A stretch of DNA of 64,000 nucleotides, taken from assembly GCA_027946555.1 (NCBI GenBank), contig JAPEVC010000008.1:124001-188000 (forward strand), written 5' to 3'. Below are positions 44,860-59,200 of the stretch, in pieces; position 1 is the first letter of the stretch; every line of letters starts with the position of its first letter. Under the pieces are notes generated by a model. The model saw only the letters and a program-made list of their open reading frames with translations. It made no database searches and was not told the DNA's origin. The position numbers and the translations under genes were made by a program. The DNA comes from Gnomoniopsis sp. IMI 355080. Its lineage: Eukaryota; Ascomycota; Sordariomycetes; Diaporthales; Gnomoniaceae.

Positions 44860-47167
44860 ATGTCCCTTCTCTGCGTCGCTCTCCTGGCCGGGCTGGCCGC
44901 CTGCTCCACCTCCTCCCCGACCATACGCTCACGACTGCCACAGACCATACTCAGAAATTCGGCCACAGCGTCGGCCACAGCGTCAGCCGTGAACACGACG
45001 ACATGTAACGGCCAGTTCTACGCGTATACACAGCTCGCAGGGTATGGCTTTGTCTCTGGTAACGCGCTGGATAAATTTGGGGATACGATTGGCGGGATTG
45101 GCAGTGCGATTGGGCTGGATCTAAGCTCGTGGGCGCTAAGTGAGGATGGGACGACGTATACTGGGCTCTTGTGGGCTCTGCCGGACAGAGGCTGGTGAGT
45201 TTTTTTAGTTTTTGTTTTGTTTTACTTTCGGTGTTATTATCTATGCTCCCATATTTTGATTAGTGTGATGTGGGTTGGAGAGATGGGAAATTGTGGCAAG
45301 TGCTGGCTGGAACGAGTGAGGTTATGGTCGTGTACGAGAGGAGGCAGATCTGCTTGATCGGTACAACATTTCAGTGTGAGGGTCTGAGGACCGAGCCGTA
45401 TATGGTGGAATGTTGTATTGAAATGGAGGAAGAATACGAAAAGCTCGACTTCCTGCTCGACCTGGACGTTGCCATTCTCAGATTTATATTCGATGAAGCT
45501 GGTCCAAGGAAAGCTTTGACCTGCTCGAGTGAGGAATTTCGCGTGGAAAGGGCACTCTTGTCTGCGGATTCGGTAAATATGAAGGCAATGAAGGCTGACA
45601 CGTTTCTCAGGAATACTGAAGGGACTCTGAACTATATTAACCGCGTTCACAAATTCAACATTACACTCACCCTTCAGCCCAATGCTACCGTCGACAACCC
45701 AGCTTCGCCCAATCTCAACTTCACCTACTTCGATACGATCCTTTTCTCCGGACCTGACGGCCAGCCAACTACGGGACTCGACGCAACTGGCTCAGGTGGG
45801 CTGAGCTATGACGGCTTTCCTCTGCTTCCGGCCGCGACGTGGAGAGGCGATGGCTTTGGAGATGACCTGAACAATGGCTCAAGCCATACTCACATTGCAA
45901 TCGATGCCGAGGGCCTTGTTACCAATAGCGATGGGACTTTCTGGGTATCTGATGAGTATGGACCATACGTTTGGCTTTTCGACTCGAATGGAACTATCCT
46001 ATCGGCTATCCGGCCTCCTGAGGCCATAATTCCTAAGCGTAACGGCAGTGACTCGTTCTCGGCTGATTCACCGCCGGTCTGGGAGGACCAGGATGAGGAT
46101 GATGTATCTCCCGCTGATAATCCAACTGGGAGGGATAACAATCATGGTAATAGAGCCTAGTGAGACTCAAGCACGCATGGGACATCATGAATTGACTTTC
46201 GAGTTGTACAGGTTTTGAAGGACTCTCGACGTCCGCTGATGGTGACACGCTGTATGCCCTACTTCAAGCAGCAGCAAATCAAGAAGGAGTGAGTAATTCA
46301 TCCCTCTTTCTCATCGTCATGTAAGTAATTTAAGAAGTGATGCTGACCAAGTGGGTAGGGGACATCTAATCAAGATGAACAAAACACGCGTCTTGTCGTC
46401 TACGACGTCTCAGACAAGCTCAACCCCGTCTACATCGCCGAGTACGTGGTGCCGCTGCCGTTCTACGACGACTACACCGCCAAGGCAAGCAAGAATCCCA
46501 AAGTTGCTGCACAGTCAGAGCTCCACGCGCTACCCAACGGCCAATTCTTTGTCCTGGCGCGCGACAGTGGCTTTGGCCGCGGGCAGGACGAGACGCTGTC
46601 TGTGTATCGGCACATTGATGTCTTTGACGTCTCTGATGCGACTGATATTGCTGGGGACACCTATGATTGCGCGACTTGTGCAGTTGCGGACGATGACGGG
46701 ACTTTGGATGCGGACATCACGGCAGCTACCTATTGTTCGTTCCTGGACTTCAACGTTAACAGCCAATTGGAGAGATTTGGGTTACACAATGGTGGTGACC
46801 AGAACAGCACCTTATTGGTAAGTTATTTGGCCTCGGGCTTGTCCCATTCTACGGCTTCAACATGTGTTTGAGTCAAGGGAATGAGCATTCATTTGTCGAG
46901 GCTGTCCTCAAAGTTGGACGGTCAAGAGATGGAAGCAGCCATGCTAACCATTCAATTTCCTCACAGAATGAGAAATGGGAGTCAATCGCACTCGCGCCTG
47001 TTGACCCAGAAAACCCAGGATCCGACTACTTTGTCATTAGTCTGAGTGATAATGATTTTATTACTCAGGACGGTCATTTGAACGGTGGCAAGTATTCTTA
47101 TTCAGACTCGTCTGGTTACACACTGGACTCGCAAGCGCTTGTATTTCAAATTACCATACCTCAATAA
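44860..47167 (+). CDS. Secreted phytase-like esterase (esterase-like activity of phytase family)
   Basis: Predicted protein of 535 residues from exons 44860-45194, 45611-46146, 46212-46288, 46359-46817 and 46967-47167. A signal peptide is evident (MSLLCVALLAGLAAC), followed by a Ser/Thr-rich stretch. The body is a beta-propeller-like sequence with blocks GNALDKFGDTIGGIGSAIGL, LLWALPDRGW, VHKFNITLTLQ, DGTFWVSDEYGPYVWLFDSN, FEGLSTSADGDTLYALLQ, SELHALPNGQFFVLARDSG and WESIALAPVDPENPGSDYF. These fit the fungal phytase-like domain family. Several N-x-S/T sites suggest N-glycosylation. The true substrate is not established for most members, and phytase activity should not be assumed. The first intron is 416 bp, far longer than others in the window. 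The remaining introns are 65, 70 and 149 bp. Confidence 0.87.
45195..45610 (+). other. Unusually long first intron of the phytase-like gene
   Basis: The donor is GGCTG|GTGAGT and the acceptor TTTCTCAG|GAATACT; splicing makes Trp-Asn and joins PDRGW to NTEGTLNYI. At 416 bp it is several times the usual size here. Its last 341 bp (from 45270) are stop-free in the frame of exon 2, so partial retention could add about 110 residues, but that stretch has no propeller-like character. Confidence 0.7.
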
Positions 47168-50100
47168 GATAGACGCATAATTGAACCTCTGGCCTCAAGA
47201 GTTATAATCACCAGAGGGGTGGGGGCTGTGGTCGTGCCCGGAACCCAATCTGTCCACACGCCATAGTGGTGTTGCGATTGTGGCTGAACAAGACGATGGC
47301 CGAGCCCGGCCTATCCTCTGGGGTGTGATGTGAAATTGTTTCCCACACACCGAAAAAAGGCAGCCAGGGGTCCTAGCCAACACGAGTTGCAGTCGACGAC
47401 GCTGTGCAACACCACAGCAGCCGGCCGGACTGCGGTTGCGGTTGCGGGAGGGCGCACGTCTTCGCCCAGCGTCGCAACCGCAACATTGAGTGGCCCCATG
47501 ATTAGTCTCGAGGCGGTAGACAGAAACCTCTAGTGTCTCTCTCTCTCTCCATAGGTCAGGACCACCAATTTTCTCTCCATCAGTGCGCCCAAGTGGTGCC
47601 AGCTGCGCCGTGGGCAAAGTTTGGTGACAGGTGACCGGATGGCCTGATCTGATCTGGTCCGATCTGATCGGGGAACCGGCTGGCTGCTTTTTGCAAGTCC
47701 CTAGATGCTCCGTCACTTCGGTCGCCCAGCTTCTCCTGTCCACCGAAAACTATGTTGTATCTTGTGTGATTTGTGTTCTGTGTTCCTTCAATGGAGGCGT
47801 GCCGTCGCCTATGTGACAGTTGAGCCATCACCTCACACTCACGCTCTCCCCGCAAAGCTTCGGAGAAGTGCAGCCATGGCTCCACTAAGCAATATACTTA
47901 TATGCTCGTGTCACCACGGGAGATGTATCCAAGCTCTGGTATGCACGTCTTAGCTCAATGAGGCATTTTCAGCAGCAAAAGTGTAGTGTAATATGGAGGC
48001 AGATCACCATGCAATAGCGGCGGTCCTTCCCGCAAAACCTCGCAGAGAGAACGAAAAGGCAAAAAACAGTCAGGAGCCTTTCTGGGGAAAGCAACTTGTG
48101 CGGTATGGGGGATACGTACCAAGTGATAGAGCGCTGAAGAGGCGTCGGAGTCGGGCAGGACTAGCCGGAGGGAGGTGGTGCCACAAAAGTGGAAAGAATT
48201 TGCCTCTCTACCACATTCTCGAGCGCGCAGCAACGTCCCATCCCATCAAGCGCCCCGACGGGGCAGAGCGTTGCAATGCTTTGCGCTCGCGTCACCACAA
48301 CGTGACAAGGCGCCAGACAAAAGGGCAACGCAGGTCCGACCTCACTTGACACGCTGCACATGCCTCGCGATCGATGCAACTGTGACATTGAGAACCTTTC
48401 CACAAAATGGCTCACATGACCACAGCTCTTGGCATGGACACCCGTCGCCGTGCCAGGGCAATATACAGATGTGCATCAAGCAACGCCGGAAGCAGCCGTC
48501 CAATGGAGGGAGGCAGCAGCATCCCCCCAACGTCTGATGCTCCAAAGTGGGCTTGGGGGCTACTCAAAGGCCAATGATGATGGTCTTCATCTTGCCCCCC
48601 TTGCCAGCCAGCCAAACCAACCAACCGCGTCACAGAGCAGTCTTTTACACAGCATTGTGTTTTAAAGCTGCTGCCGTGAGACTCGGGCTGGAGCTGACAT
48701 CCGACTTGCATGTCCGTGCAAAATGCACGAGAGGGAAGTTCTTGTGTGTTGTACGCCCACCTCTTGAGCATCCTCTGGTGTGGCTCCGGGGCTTCTGATG
48801 CGCGGCCAGGCTGGCTTGCCTCGCATGAAACGCTAGACTGGTGATGACGATACCATAAATGTGGTGCACTCATGTTGAAAATCATCTTACGAACGCCCTG
48901 TGCCGGACGCTCAGATACAGCCCCAGCCACTTTGGCGTTTGCCAGCACCTGTCGTGGCCATGCTTGCACCCGGTAAAGAAAATGCGGGGAGAAAAAGCAA
49001 CAGCGCCCCGACGAATACTTGCTTATTCGCGGGAGGTTTGCAGGCGACAGCTCCAACGACGCCCCCAAGCTATCATCACCGGCGTGGGGACTGTTTTGTC
49101 TTTGAAGACCCGCCCTCCGCCAGGTATGCTCCGGCCCTCCGCAAAAGCCGTTGCCGTTTATCACTGCTCCTCTCTGGATGAGGCAGGTGAGCATCTCGCA
49201 TATTTTTTCTACCGGCAGGCCGAAAACAATCTCGGCTGCGTCTGGGGGCGACAGCTGAGGCATTTTGAAATGTGTTGGCAAGGGGGAGGCGAGAGGCTGA
49301 GGAATGCTGTGGTAGGTCCACAATCGTCAGTCGAAAGCGTCAAGCTGCACAAGCGTGCTTCATGCCTCTTCGCAGACGCCAGGTCTTTCTTTCGGACTTT
49401 CCACTTGGAAGCATGGCACTGGCTGAGCCGGACCAGTAGGCCCCCCCAATGCACAGCATCCAGGGCCGAAAGGCTACTGCCAACCAACAGCCGCCGCGAA
49501 CACACCCTCACCAGTCGTGGCCGTGGCCTAGCCAAAACACACAAAACCAATCAAAATGAAATGCCGTACTGAGGAGCATGGTCGGCACGGCCAGACGCGG
49601 CGCAACATGGAGAGCAACTCGCCAGATATTCTGGAGCTATCTTCAAACGGCCGGACCACATTCCTCCCAAAAGACAAAAAGGAAACATCCCAGACTGTGT
49701 GTGTGTGGCCTTCGGGTCGCTGCGTTTCTCGCAGGTTGGACAGCCCAAGCTGCTGGGACATCAACCAGACCTTTGTTGGGGCCATGATGGATCCAGCCCA
49801 CGGGCCGGACAAGAAGCTCAGCCCGTCGTCTACCACACCCAATACTCGTGAGAAGCGGCAAAGTGACGTGCACGAACAGGACGTGAACTTTTTCGGGTAC
49901 AGCCCAGAACAGGTTGACGAATGTGTCGTCGCCGGCATGCTGCTTGCATGCGCTTATCTGCAGGATTGCGGGGGGAGTGTGCAGATGGGGAGGGACTTGG
50001 CCACCACACCCTCCCTCCTGCATCATATCGCGTCTGCATGTTCGTGATGATCTTGTTGACACATTACATTATACATGCCCCTCGGAATCCTGCTAATCAT

Positions 50101-51353
50101 ACGTAGGATCATGCTTGATGGCATGTCGAACCCGAGTTGGGCTGGTTGATATCGGTGCCGAAGACGTGGGGTCGTTTTTTCGGCTGCCCGACTCCCGACT
50201 AGAAATGAATATTTGATCCACTTGGCCAACCACATTGGGTGAAGCCCCAGAACGCATTTGTCGACGTGCTTCTCAGCCGCCAAATCAGCCATGATTATTG
50301 ACGGCGGGCAAAGCTGTGCTTCTGAGGCAGGCAAGCTCCTCTCTCAGCGTGGTAGTGGTTCGCCACAGATGCGACTCCGTTCACGATCCACAGCAGCTAG
50401 GCAGCTAGGCTAGCCTACCACACAGGTGTTTTTTTTCTTCCTAGGCCAGCCGAGGATGTGCTAGTCCGTTCTAACAGCTGTCGAGCCTCAAAGGTGCCTG
50501 CCTGTGTGCCTGGTTGCTCCGATTATGTAGGTGAACGAAAAGGGATGTGGGGAGTAAGGTGTAGCACAAACTGACCCTGTAGGGCATCATCACCCACTTA
50601 GTCCGGTGTGAACAGAGTCTGGGCTCGCCGTCCTGCCCTAAGAGGCAATAAGTCATACCGGCCAGCCGGATGTCGCTCTCATAGTGCTCACCTTGATATT
50701 GGCCAACCTGGCTTGATATCGACCGTACCCTCATTGCACTAGGCATGGGACGCCGCTGACTCGTCTGACGGCCATCATCTTTTCCAAGCCGCTGGAAGGA
50801 CTACTTTGAATATGTTCCCCAGAACCATATCAGTCTCCGGCCCGACATGTTGGGTCTCATCTGAGCCAGATAAGCGAGCAGCGGATACAAAGTCCATTCT
50901 GTCTATAGCGCTGACGGTCACATGGACAAGAATGGGGAGGATCCACTCGCGAACGGAACGAATTGGCGTTCTAGAGCTGAGCCTCTGCTTCGCGATCCAA
51001 ACCAAGAAGAGAAGACCACACGGGGGAAATGAGGATTTCCGAGCTTAGGTCGCGGGATGCTGATGGCTTCACCCCACAGGCCGTCTTGTTAAATCAGACA
51101 GTATGTATGTACATACCCTGATTCTTACGCGGCGTTGTTTCCGCATCGGCTCACAAATAGAAACTGAGCACAGGCCTCGACATAATAGTAATCTGTGATG
51201 TGGCCTAGCAAGGGGGAAAACGTTAGCCTGCCCGACGACACGGGGTGCAATATAATAAGCACATCACAATCGGATGCCTGCTGCAGCTGCTGACCCCGTG
51301 ACCGACGAGGATTCAAAGCCACAGTCAACGTCCAACATACCAACGCACACGAA

Positions 51354-51375
51354 AACACACACACATACACACACA
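51354..51375. repeat. CA dinucleotide microsatellite
   Basis: An imperfect (AC)n tract with one T interruption. Confidence 0.8.
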
Positions 51376-52396
51376 ATGGCCAAAACGTGGGGGGAGATGT
51401 GACTGCTCAGGAAACTTTGCCGGCCCAAGACCCCCGAAAAGAGGATAGGCGGTTCGCATGGGGGGAGTCCATTATTAGCGCGAGGAACGCAATCCCAGGA
51501 TCTGTCGAGCTTGATATTGGGAAGTTTGACATTGAAAGGGCTTGGGTGCGCCATAGCCATGCACTCCGTCAACCAACCACTGGTCGTGGGTATCCTCACT
51601 GGTGGTGCATTGCGCTTGCCAAAAAATCCCAGCATATCTCACCAGGAAAGGGTGAAGGGGGGCCTCGGCGGCCGGCCCATGAAGAATCCCGATCGATCTG
51701 ATGTGGTCAGCTTAGTAGTATTATTGCACCTTTCGGGAAGTAAGCGCTTGCGAACCAATGGATTGATTGTCTGTGCCATGTTTGGATTGCGTTTTGAGTC
51801 CCTGGCATGTTTTCAGCCGCAAAAGAAAAGAAAAAAGTCTGCAAGCCATCTCATCCTTTTCTGGGCCCAGAACGGGGCTGCCTCGCGCATTCTTGCTATA
51901 CATGAACAAAAAAAGGCTCGCCGGAATGAGCCGAAGCCGTCCCTTGAGGAATGAACAAGCCTACATGGTAGGCCTCCCGTACATGCCGGGCACGACTTTC
52001 TGTCTAGCTGTGTTCTTTTAAGCGCCATTGCTTTTTCTTCTCCGCGGTTCCAGGGCGACGGGTCCATGAAACCCCTACGCTCATGTAAGTGAAATTTGAA
52101 GATCGACAACGTGGGGGTTTTCCCGTCGATGCTTTCCCGCTGCAATAGAGGAAGAAAGAGATACCGGTGTGGAGTCCTCGGAACAATGAGTTTATCTCTT
52201 GGTCCCTTGATCTAATAATTGTCCTCGCTTGTGGATGGTATCGCCGCGTCCGAGGGGAGGGGCCTCTTGATGGCGGCCGAGGTTGATGTCTATCAATTTG
52301 GCGTACACCATGTAGGAGCATGACTCGCCGGCACTGCCTGGGTCCGGCGCGATAGCGAGGACGATCTCATAGATCTTACAATACTAGGCTCCTTTC

Positions 52397-52409
52397 GGGG
52401 GGGGGGGGG
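52397..52409. repeat. G13 homopolymer
   Basis: Thirteen consecutive G, one of several G or C runs in the gene desert. Confidence 0.9.
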
Positions 52410-53642
52410 TTCGTGGAATGTAGCTCAATCTCTACGCTGGGAACGCTTTCGAAGGGGGGCCTTCGGATCTATGGAAAGCTCGGGTTGGGAAGTATGAGGC
52501 TCCGCACGGCTGATAAATGCTAGCACACCAATGAACCACAGGATGGCCCGGGTATGAAATGAGTGAATTATTAAACATCTCTGCGGCCGTTTGTGTGTGA
52601 GATCGTGGTTGGCGAAGTGGTAGCGAAGACGATCCGGGCGTGTGCTGCGTAGTAAGTACGAGTACAAAGTGCATGCGTGCTGATCTCCCGCGGGTTTTCC
52701 CGCGCTTATAGAGATGTCTAGAGCTTTTGACAGCCGCGAGACTTTCCCAATGTCTCTTGTCGCTTCTACCCCAGGTGTATCCTTACTAGTGCGACGAGAT
52801 GTTGCACTCGGAAGGTCTTCAGGGATCACTCTTGTTTTATTTTTTTTCACGTCGCATGCAATGGTCAGAATGGATTTCTTGAGTAGCAATATGCAATGGC
52901 TTATCTCATTGGCGTCATCTGGAACACGCGTTTGATGGTCTGGGCAGAAAGTTTCGATATGGTTATCGACGTCCTTGCCCGCTGATACTCGATGCTCTAT
53001 ACTAGTGTGGAGCGCTTACGGCGGCGAGGTTGAGAAACATTGGGTTTGAAAATGTGTGGGACTCTTTCGGACATTTGGCGGGTACCATGGTATTGCCAAG
53101 TTTCTGGACAGCTCCGTTTTAGTACTCGATTTACCATAGCACCCTTTTGCGCACAGGTAGGCAAGAAAAGAAAAACCAAAGAGACCTGACAATATCCCCG
53201 ATCAATGCCGAAACGACGTGGGTTGCGCAAGGGATATTGACAATCTGGAAGAGGCCAAACGGATGCCATCCCTTTGGGTTTACCTTGTGCCCATCGAATC
53301 TCGGTTGTGTACACAGTAGGTCCGTTCTACCAACATGGATCTGCAAGATCATCATCGTTGCCCGTGGCCGCCGTGGTGGGCTCCAAAAATAAAACACCAC
53401 CTATCTTCTACAGAGACACCCCTGGGCGTCCCCCAAACAGCACATTCAAGTGGTGATGACTCAACCAACAAGCCAAGCAGACCCAAGGAGCGCTGCGCCC
53501 TGCTACATGGGCTTCGCAAACCCAACCCCGACCCCTCCGAGAAAAAGAAAATTCTGCTCGTTGTCATCATGGACAACGAACAGAAAACAGTCAGATTGTG
53601 TAAAAAAAATCTTTCCAAGGGCGGCGGCCGCGAACGCCAGGT

Positions 53643-53662
53643 CCAGCCAGCCAGCCAGCCAG
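53643..53662. repeat. (CCAG)5 microsatellite
   Basis: Five tandem CCAG units in non-coding sequence. Confidence 0.85.
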
Positions 53663-54347
53663 GCCTGTCCGGAAATACCCGCCCTTGCACAAGCCTACTA
53701 GGGTAGAGATTCGATGATGACCTCAGCATGCAAGGCACCGATGCCGATTTGAGAGGGGGGGAAGGGGGAAAAGGAAACGTCGCGCGCCGAGCGTGACTGT
53801 TTCACGGAGTTTGAACGGCCTTTACACGCTTAGGTGGATTCACCGGTCAAGCCGCATCTTTGTCAATGACGTCCTGGACTTTTAGCACAGTACTCCGTAC
53901 ATACGGAATATTCACGGAATACCTACGAACCTCTTTGCCTGTGCACGGAGTAAGCCGGGGGCCGGGGGCCCATACATGGTCTTTTGACTCCACTGCAAAC
54001 CAGGCAGCTGGAAAGTCTGGGGCTCTCAGGAGAAGCAATGAACAGATGCCTCATCAGAAGGACCGTTCGTGGGGGGGCAGGGGGGTGTCATTATGACTAA
54101 TCTCGCTCTCGTGTGTGAAGACCACGCAAGGGACATTGTATCCCCCACAAAGTGGCATATGAGCGATGGTTGACCGGTGAGCGTGCAAAACCAAAGACAT
54201 GTCCTCAGCTGATACTGGAGCCACCTGGACAAATGCCTTGCGCCCGTAGGGTCACGCTACGTGCAACATTCAACATCTGAGATGTGACAGAAAAGCTCAT
54301 TCACAGCCCCCCCGGACAATGAAATGAAAACAAGAGACTACAGGGTA

Positions 54348-54357
54348 GGGGGGGGGG
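54348..54357. repeat. G10 homopolymer
   Basis: Ten consecutive G in the gene desert. Confidence 0.85.
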
Positions 54358-56264
54358 TAATTTTCGAAAGCCTGGTGCAAATTGCGGTTCCTGAATGATC
54401 CTCAGGATCAGTCTACCTGTTCGATGGGGACAAGCATTCATCAGGCCGTGTTCACAATTAGAGAAGCTCCATACGAGATCCTTCCGCGTCGGCTTCCGTA
54501 CACATAGAATACTGCCAGTCTGACCGGCCGCCGATCACCCCGGATTTCAGCGGCCAGGGCTGGGGTGAGGAAGAGACAGACCTTTCTTCCTTCTCGATAC
54601 CGGCATAACGCCACGTTGGGACGCTGCATCGATGCTGCAAGTCACATTCACAGAGGCCACGAAACCGCAGCCGAGCCACCAAGATTCATAGCTTCTTTAG
54701 TCGCACACATAGGCACGCACACATACACACACACATATGGAACTGCTCGTGTTCAGGGACGTAGAGAGAGTCGTACATATCGAATGGCTGCCCGCGTGGC
54801 CTACGCGCTATGCCGGTAGGGTGGACCGGATGAGTGGCTCCCGGGGGTTTCTGCAGTGATAGTAGGTATCGGATCTCTTCAGCCAAGCAGGCCAAGGTTG
54901 TGGAGGCCTTCCTTGTCATGTGTAATGACGATTGCGGCTCCTGAAAGGGAAATGTGAACTGGGAAACTGAGGCCATGCAGCATCGCAGACGAAAAGCTCC
55001 GCTACTGTGCAAGGCTGACCGGGGTGTAGGCAGCATCTGTTCAAGATGGAAAAAAACATACGACAACTCGAAAATTTGCTGGATGGTGCGCGCACTCCAT
55101 TCGACTAGTGACCTCCTGGTAATGACACACCCCGATACACCTTGGGGCTAAAGCCAAGAGGGAAAGGACGAGAGAGATTGACCCACTTGACCCGCATCGC
55201 ATCTTGTACGGGAAGGCGACCCACTGATCGCCTGTGGGGGTGGGGCCCATTGAAGCCCATCACAACCCGCTTTCAGGTGGCCATTTTTTCTCGTGATAAG
55301 TAGTCCCCAACGACGTTTTAGAAACAACGGGGTTATCTCAAACATAAAGTCAAATGCTTTGCTGTGGGAGGGTCGTGTGGTTGGTCGCAACAGGTTTGTC
55401 TGCTTCCCTTGTGCCCTGATGACCGTCAGATTTCACACAAAGTGTGGTTACACCGGATCCCAGCGGGAATGCACGGCGGAGGAGCCGGTGCAGGCGAGAG
55501 CTCCCAGGTGTGAGAGGACCCTGGGGTTACGAGAATGAGTGGCAGCATAGACAGATCGTGTGTGAGAGTTAAACCAGGCGATTCGCCCGGTTAGCCAACC
55601 CGTGCGGCAAGGCCCTGTCGCTGTCCCACAGACGCCATGTCTCGAAAAGCCTCTTTCTTCATGGACGACGTGACTTGTCCTTGGGTGCAACAGAACGTGA
55701 CTAGAAAATAGAGCGCGTTCCGACTTGGACCACCACCAGGAGAGTCCAGAGAGAGCCCGTGGTGCGTCCGTGAACGACTTTCTTTCGTTCCAGCCGAGTT
55801 CAGAAAGCCATCGAGAAGCGAGCGAGTTGGCTTGGAAGTGAAAGCACTTCTTGAAATGAGAGGTACCCCCGGGGTCAGACTGCCGCTGGATCTGGGCCGC
55901 GAACTGCCAAACAGTGAGATCTTCGTTGCGTGCTTGCTAGGGAGAAGGACAATTGACGCGCGGAGAGTGTGTGTGCCACTTGCTACCTAATTTCCGGACC
56001 TTATTCCCTTTACTGCGTTGTTCATGATCAGGATTTTATACGTTGGAGGTGGTGTGCAATTCACACCCAAGCCTGCAACATATATGCTCCGAAATCTTGA
56101 TGCGTGAGAACCTTGAAATTTGATACCCTCGGGTCATTCAGGTTGATTGGGCCCAGCAAGCGCGGCAATCGTGATCCTGCCGATTTCTGTTCTGTAAAGA
56201 TCATCCAGCCAAGCTCGCCAGTGAAATGCCACTATCTCGATAGTCCGTGTCAGGGCAACCGCCG

Positions 56265-56274
56265 CCCCCCCCCC
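56265..56274. repeat. C10 homopolymer
   Basis: Ten consecutive C in the gene desert. Confidence 0.85.
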
Positions 56275-59200
56275 GCCCAACGGAGAGTAGAGTGATTCTG
56301 CGGCATCCTGTGTCATTGGATGGGCATATTCTGATAGTAGCACTCCTCCGTGCCGTTGTGAATTAAGTTTTGTTCGGTCCCATTGCCAATCGACCCTGCA
56401 TTTTATCATATCCTGCGACAGAAACCTGCTCAGAAGTCTCTGCCAATCAGCCCGTCGAGGGTATGAAGAGGCACAGTGCCATCAAGTTTTCCAGTCCACA
56501 GATTTGTCTCCTGGCTACGGGATACCACAGGCAAGGACAGCGACAAAGGAAACAACTCAAGATGACCGTGGCTCGACGAGGCGACTCCGGCTACGAGGCC
56601 CGACGTCCAAGTATGAGCTCACCATCGGCATCTCCACACTCGTGAGGCCCGATGTTCCACGTAGACCCGAGTCAGCCTCCTACCGGCGAGCTGCCCTTTT
56701 GCAACTTTCAGCAGCATCATGCAGGGACAGCGTCTGCTGCGACAAAGACGGGAACGGGCGTCAGTGGAGTGCAGCACCTTCTTGATAGGAGGACCTGCAG
56801 GCCGGCCCCCCCAGGACTTCAGACGGCTCGTCTTGCAGTATCGAATGCCCGCAATGTTGGAGGGCGGGGGTGGGTGGGGAAGGGGCGTGGGTAGGCAGAA
56901 AAGAGGGCAGGCAGAGGGAGAGAGAGAAAGAGAGAAAGAGGCAAGCAAGGCAACTGGACCAAACGGGCAGGCCGTTCGAGAAGGTGATTCGCTAGATCGG
57001 GCGAGAACCAGCAATAAATGGCAAGATAGCAGGGCTTGCCCGGAGCCCCTTCCCAGCAGTCCCTCCCACACTCCTTCACACAACCACGACGACGTCTCCT
57101 GCAAGCCCAATTTACAGGGGTTTTCATGCAGAGGAGGTTGGAAAGGGAATAGCGCGACCATAATTTCGCCCGTCAAAGATTGCGACGTCTAGCCTTGGCT
57201 GCCCTGCTGCAAGGAGGCATCACCACCAGCAGCTTGTTCGATGAACGTGTGTCCCGGCGGCAGGCAGTAGGGAATAACGCCAGCCCGTGGACTCCACCTC
57301 CACAATCCTGCTACTGCTACTCCCCTTGGCGGTTAGACGAGCTATCGTTTGATGGTCACCAGGCCAGCAGGGAGTGCTCCCAATGCTGCGCCGTCTGTTT
57401 CGTGGCTTTTGCCTGCATGTGCCTTGATTAGAGTGAAGCTCTGGCACGCTTTTGCGTGAAGGTGGGCGGGCATCTTTGTCATTGGATTTCAGCCACTGGC
57501 GACTCCCCTGTTGAGCCCTTGTGCGAGTCTGCCCAGTATTTTTGTATTTTCGTGCAGTAAATTACACAGGCAGCTATAGGTGAAGATACTAGAATGGCCC
57601 GTCGATCTTGGACGGATCCACACAAGGGCTCTGAAGGTTTATACTCTTTACGGTCTTATAATTGCTTGCACTCACTCACTATCCTTTAGGCCAAATGTTA
57701 TTCTTGGAGGTAACATTTGGAAGCCTATTACATGCTGCAGATCTCGCACATCAAGCCATTGAACAGATGCCGGTTGCTACCTCCACACAGCTGTTATCAT
57801 CACGAAACGTGGTCGCGGTTGGCGCCATATTCGTCTCGAGCCTGAGAGAGGCTGGACTCTCGAAGCGGGGTTGAGGATGACGATGCTTCGGAGCAAGCAG
57901 ACGCATCGAGTGGCAGTTTCAATGCCGTACTACTACTACCACCACCACCCTGTCACGACAACCTGTGGCTGATCTGTTCGAGCGACGTGATATGATGACA
58001 TGCTGCATGGACATGGCGATTTCGCTGCGTTTCCCATGGTGAGGGTGTTGCATGACATTTGTTGGTGAATGGCAGTATTCTATGCAACCACCGCGAGTCG
58101 CATCACAGATATGGCCATCGCCTGTCGCGCAAAGGGGCAATCAGTCATGCGGTCCTGATGATTGCTGTGTATGTCTCGGGCGCGGGCCCATGGTCCTCTC
58201 ATCTCGTGGTTCTGTCGTGCGAATAACAGTCTGTAGATAGCCCCTATCTTGACTGGCAGGTTAAAGGTTGATTGATCGACGTCGTACATTATCTTGGCCT
58301 CGCATTGAGTTTGTTCATATGCTCACTCGCCTGGCTTCAGACTCGTCCGTAACCGGCGTAACTTCGCTGGACAAATTCGCCGCGGTTTGTCCCCAAAAAA
58401 GGGAAAAGGGTCTTGACCATTCGGACGTTCGGGACGGGCATTTGCCTATCAAGGTAATAGTAGGAGAGCCATTCCACAGCTTCATAAAGAAAGTTACTCC
58501 GTGCTGTAAATTCTTGAGTATGAATCAAAGTGGATCGGTGGCCCCCACGCTCGTCGAGTAGGTTTTGTCTCCGTTCCGATAGCGAGTCCTGGACGGTGGA
58601 TACCGTGTGCGTTTATGCCTGCGCTCGCATGGCCAGTCAAATTCGGGACTTTGCGGAGAGACAAAAGCCCACAGATGGGTCGACTGCGTGAAGAAATTGT
58701 CATTGGAGAATGCATCGAGATTAGTGAAATTAGGACTAGGTGTGAAGTTCATTTGCCCATCTACCTACGCAGCGACCGTTGCGCGATCAGGTACCTACTG
58801 TACCATGGTCGATTCACATGAGTCTCGCGCCCCGGCAGTCGGACCAGACGACTTCCCACGATGCGTCGATTCTAGAAACGGGATGATGGGTTCTGAGCTG
58901 TTGAACATTCTCTCGCACGGACGCTATTACTACAGTAGCTCGAGCTTGTGTGTTCCCAGGCCGTTGGGACCAGCGAAGACCGGAGGCGGTCGTCTCACGC
59001 AGTGTCACAGTGGGAAGGTGATATTTTATCTCATTTCACTTTGTCTTGAGGGCTACCTTGGAGTTTCATGTGTGGAAGACTGAAAAGTCTGTTGGCGATG
59101 CTTCGTTCCCAAAGCGGAAGCGGTCGCATAGATGTGGTGCCACGCACACGTGGGTTGAGCTGACATGGGCGCGGCATATCTTCAGATTGAAAAGAAAACC

